Assembly: GCA_026785865.1 (NCBI GenBank)
Contig: JAJAZG010000203.1
Span: 1 to 5,591 of the forward strand
Reading direction: 5' to 3'
DNA length: 5,591 nt
Origin: Pseudanabaena sp. CAN_BIN31
GTDB lineage: Bacteria; Cyanobacteriota; Cyanobacteriia; Pseudanabaenales; Pseudanabaenaceae
Part shown: one piece after another, positions 5,468-5,591 of the stretch
Position numbering within the stretch: position 1 is the stretch's first letter
Layout of the letters: each line of letters opens with the position of its first letter
Notes under the pieces: model-generated
What the model saw: the letters and a program-made list of their open reading frames with translations, nothing else
Told to the model about the DNA's origin: nothing
The model's database searches: none
Made by a program: the position numbers and the translations under genes

Positions 5468-5591
5468 ATGAGAGACTCAAATAAAAAATCTCGTTACAAG
5501 CAACCTTTGATTTATGCTTCGATGCTCCTGTTAGGAGTGATTTTAGGAGCCTGGGCGGTTGTGTCTGGAGTGCGATCGCCAAATACAACGG
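5468..5591 (+). CDS. N-terminus of a membrane-anchored or secreted protein (cut by the window edge)
   Basis: Only 41 codons are visible. Residues 1-12 (MRDSNKKSRYKQ) are polar and basic. Residues 14-33 form a hydrophobic helix, LIYASMLLLGVILGAWAVVS, followed by a polar stretch entering the periplasmic side by the positive-inside rule. No lipobox is seen, and no clear signal-peptidase site can be called within the visible part, so a signal anchor or signal peptide are both possible. A GGA seven bases before the ATG supports the start. A HIP1 site (5572-5579) falls inside the frame. It is transcribed divergently from the ABC-F gene. I do not recognise the family. Confidence 0.65.
   Translation, partial: MRDSNKKSRYKQPLIYASMLLLGVILGAWAVVSGVRSPNTT

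Larger units (their letters stand above)
299..5579. repeat. HIP1 octamers GCGATCGC, 12 scattered copies
   Basis: Copies begin at 299, 512, 992, 1174, 1222, 1605, 1945, 4152, 4592, 4740, 5124 and 5572. All lie within coding sequence: era, rimM, rnc, ABC-F and the right-edge gene. HIP1 is the well-known highly iterated palindrome of many cyanobacterial genomes, and it is the main evidence for the organism group. None occurs between 1953 and 4151. Confidence 0.95.

Overview
The window looks like chromosomal DNA of a cyanobacterium. It holds 12 copies of the octamer GCGATCGC (HIP1), where about 0.1 would be expected by chance, and all recognisable proteins are of cyanobacterial type. Small palindromes between the genes suggest a repeat-rich filamentous lineage such as Pseudanabaena, but that placement is a guess from sequence style.

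Layout: five genes run on the minus strand, in transcription order ABC-F ATPase (5210-3474), pentapeptide-repeat protein (3222-2278), rnc (2192-1509), rimM (1458-877) and era (820 to beyond the left edge). A sixth gene starts on the plus strand at 5468, divergent from the ABC-F gene, and leaves the right edge after 41 codons; only a basic N-terminus and one membrane helix are visible.

The core is an rnc-rimM-era ribosome-assembly cluster. RNase III cuts the rRNA precursor, RimM helps mature the 30S head, and Era binds the 3' end of 16S rRNA through its KH domain. The upstream ABC-F ATPase belongs to a family that acts on ribosomes. The pentapeptide protein is an uninterrupted beta-helix of 54 repeats with no assignable function.

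The most unusual feature is that all four junctions between the co-directional genes carry a perfect palindrome, of three core types: TCGCGAAGCGA (twice), an AAGCCTTG/CAAGGCTT hairpin, and AAGGGGCTTAAGCCCCTT. One supplies the rimM stop codon, and two create false N-terminal extensions on rimM and rnc if the longest ORF is taken. I see no CRISPR array, tRNA, rRNA, transposase or clear novel defence system. The palindromes are the best candidates for something undescribed.
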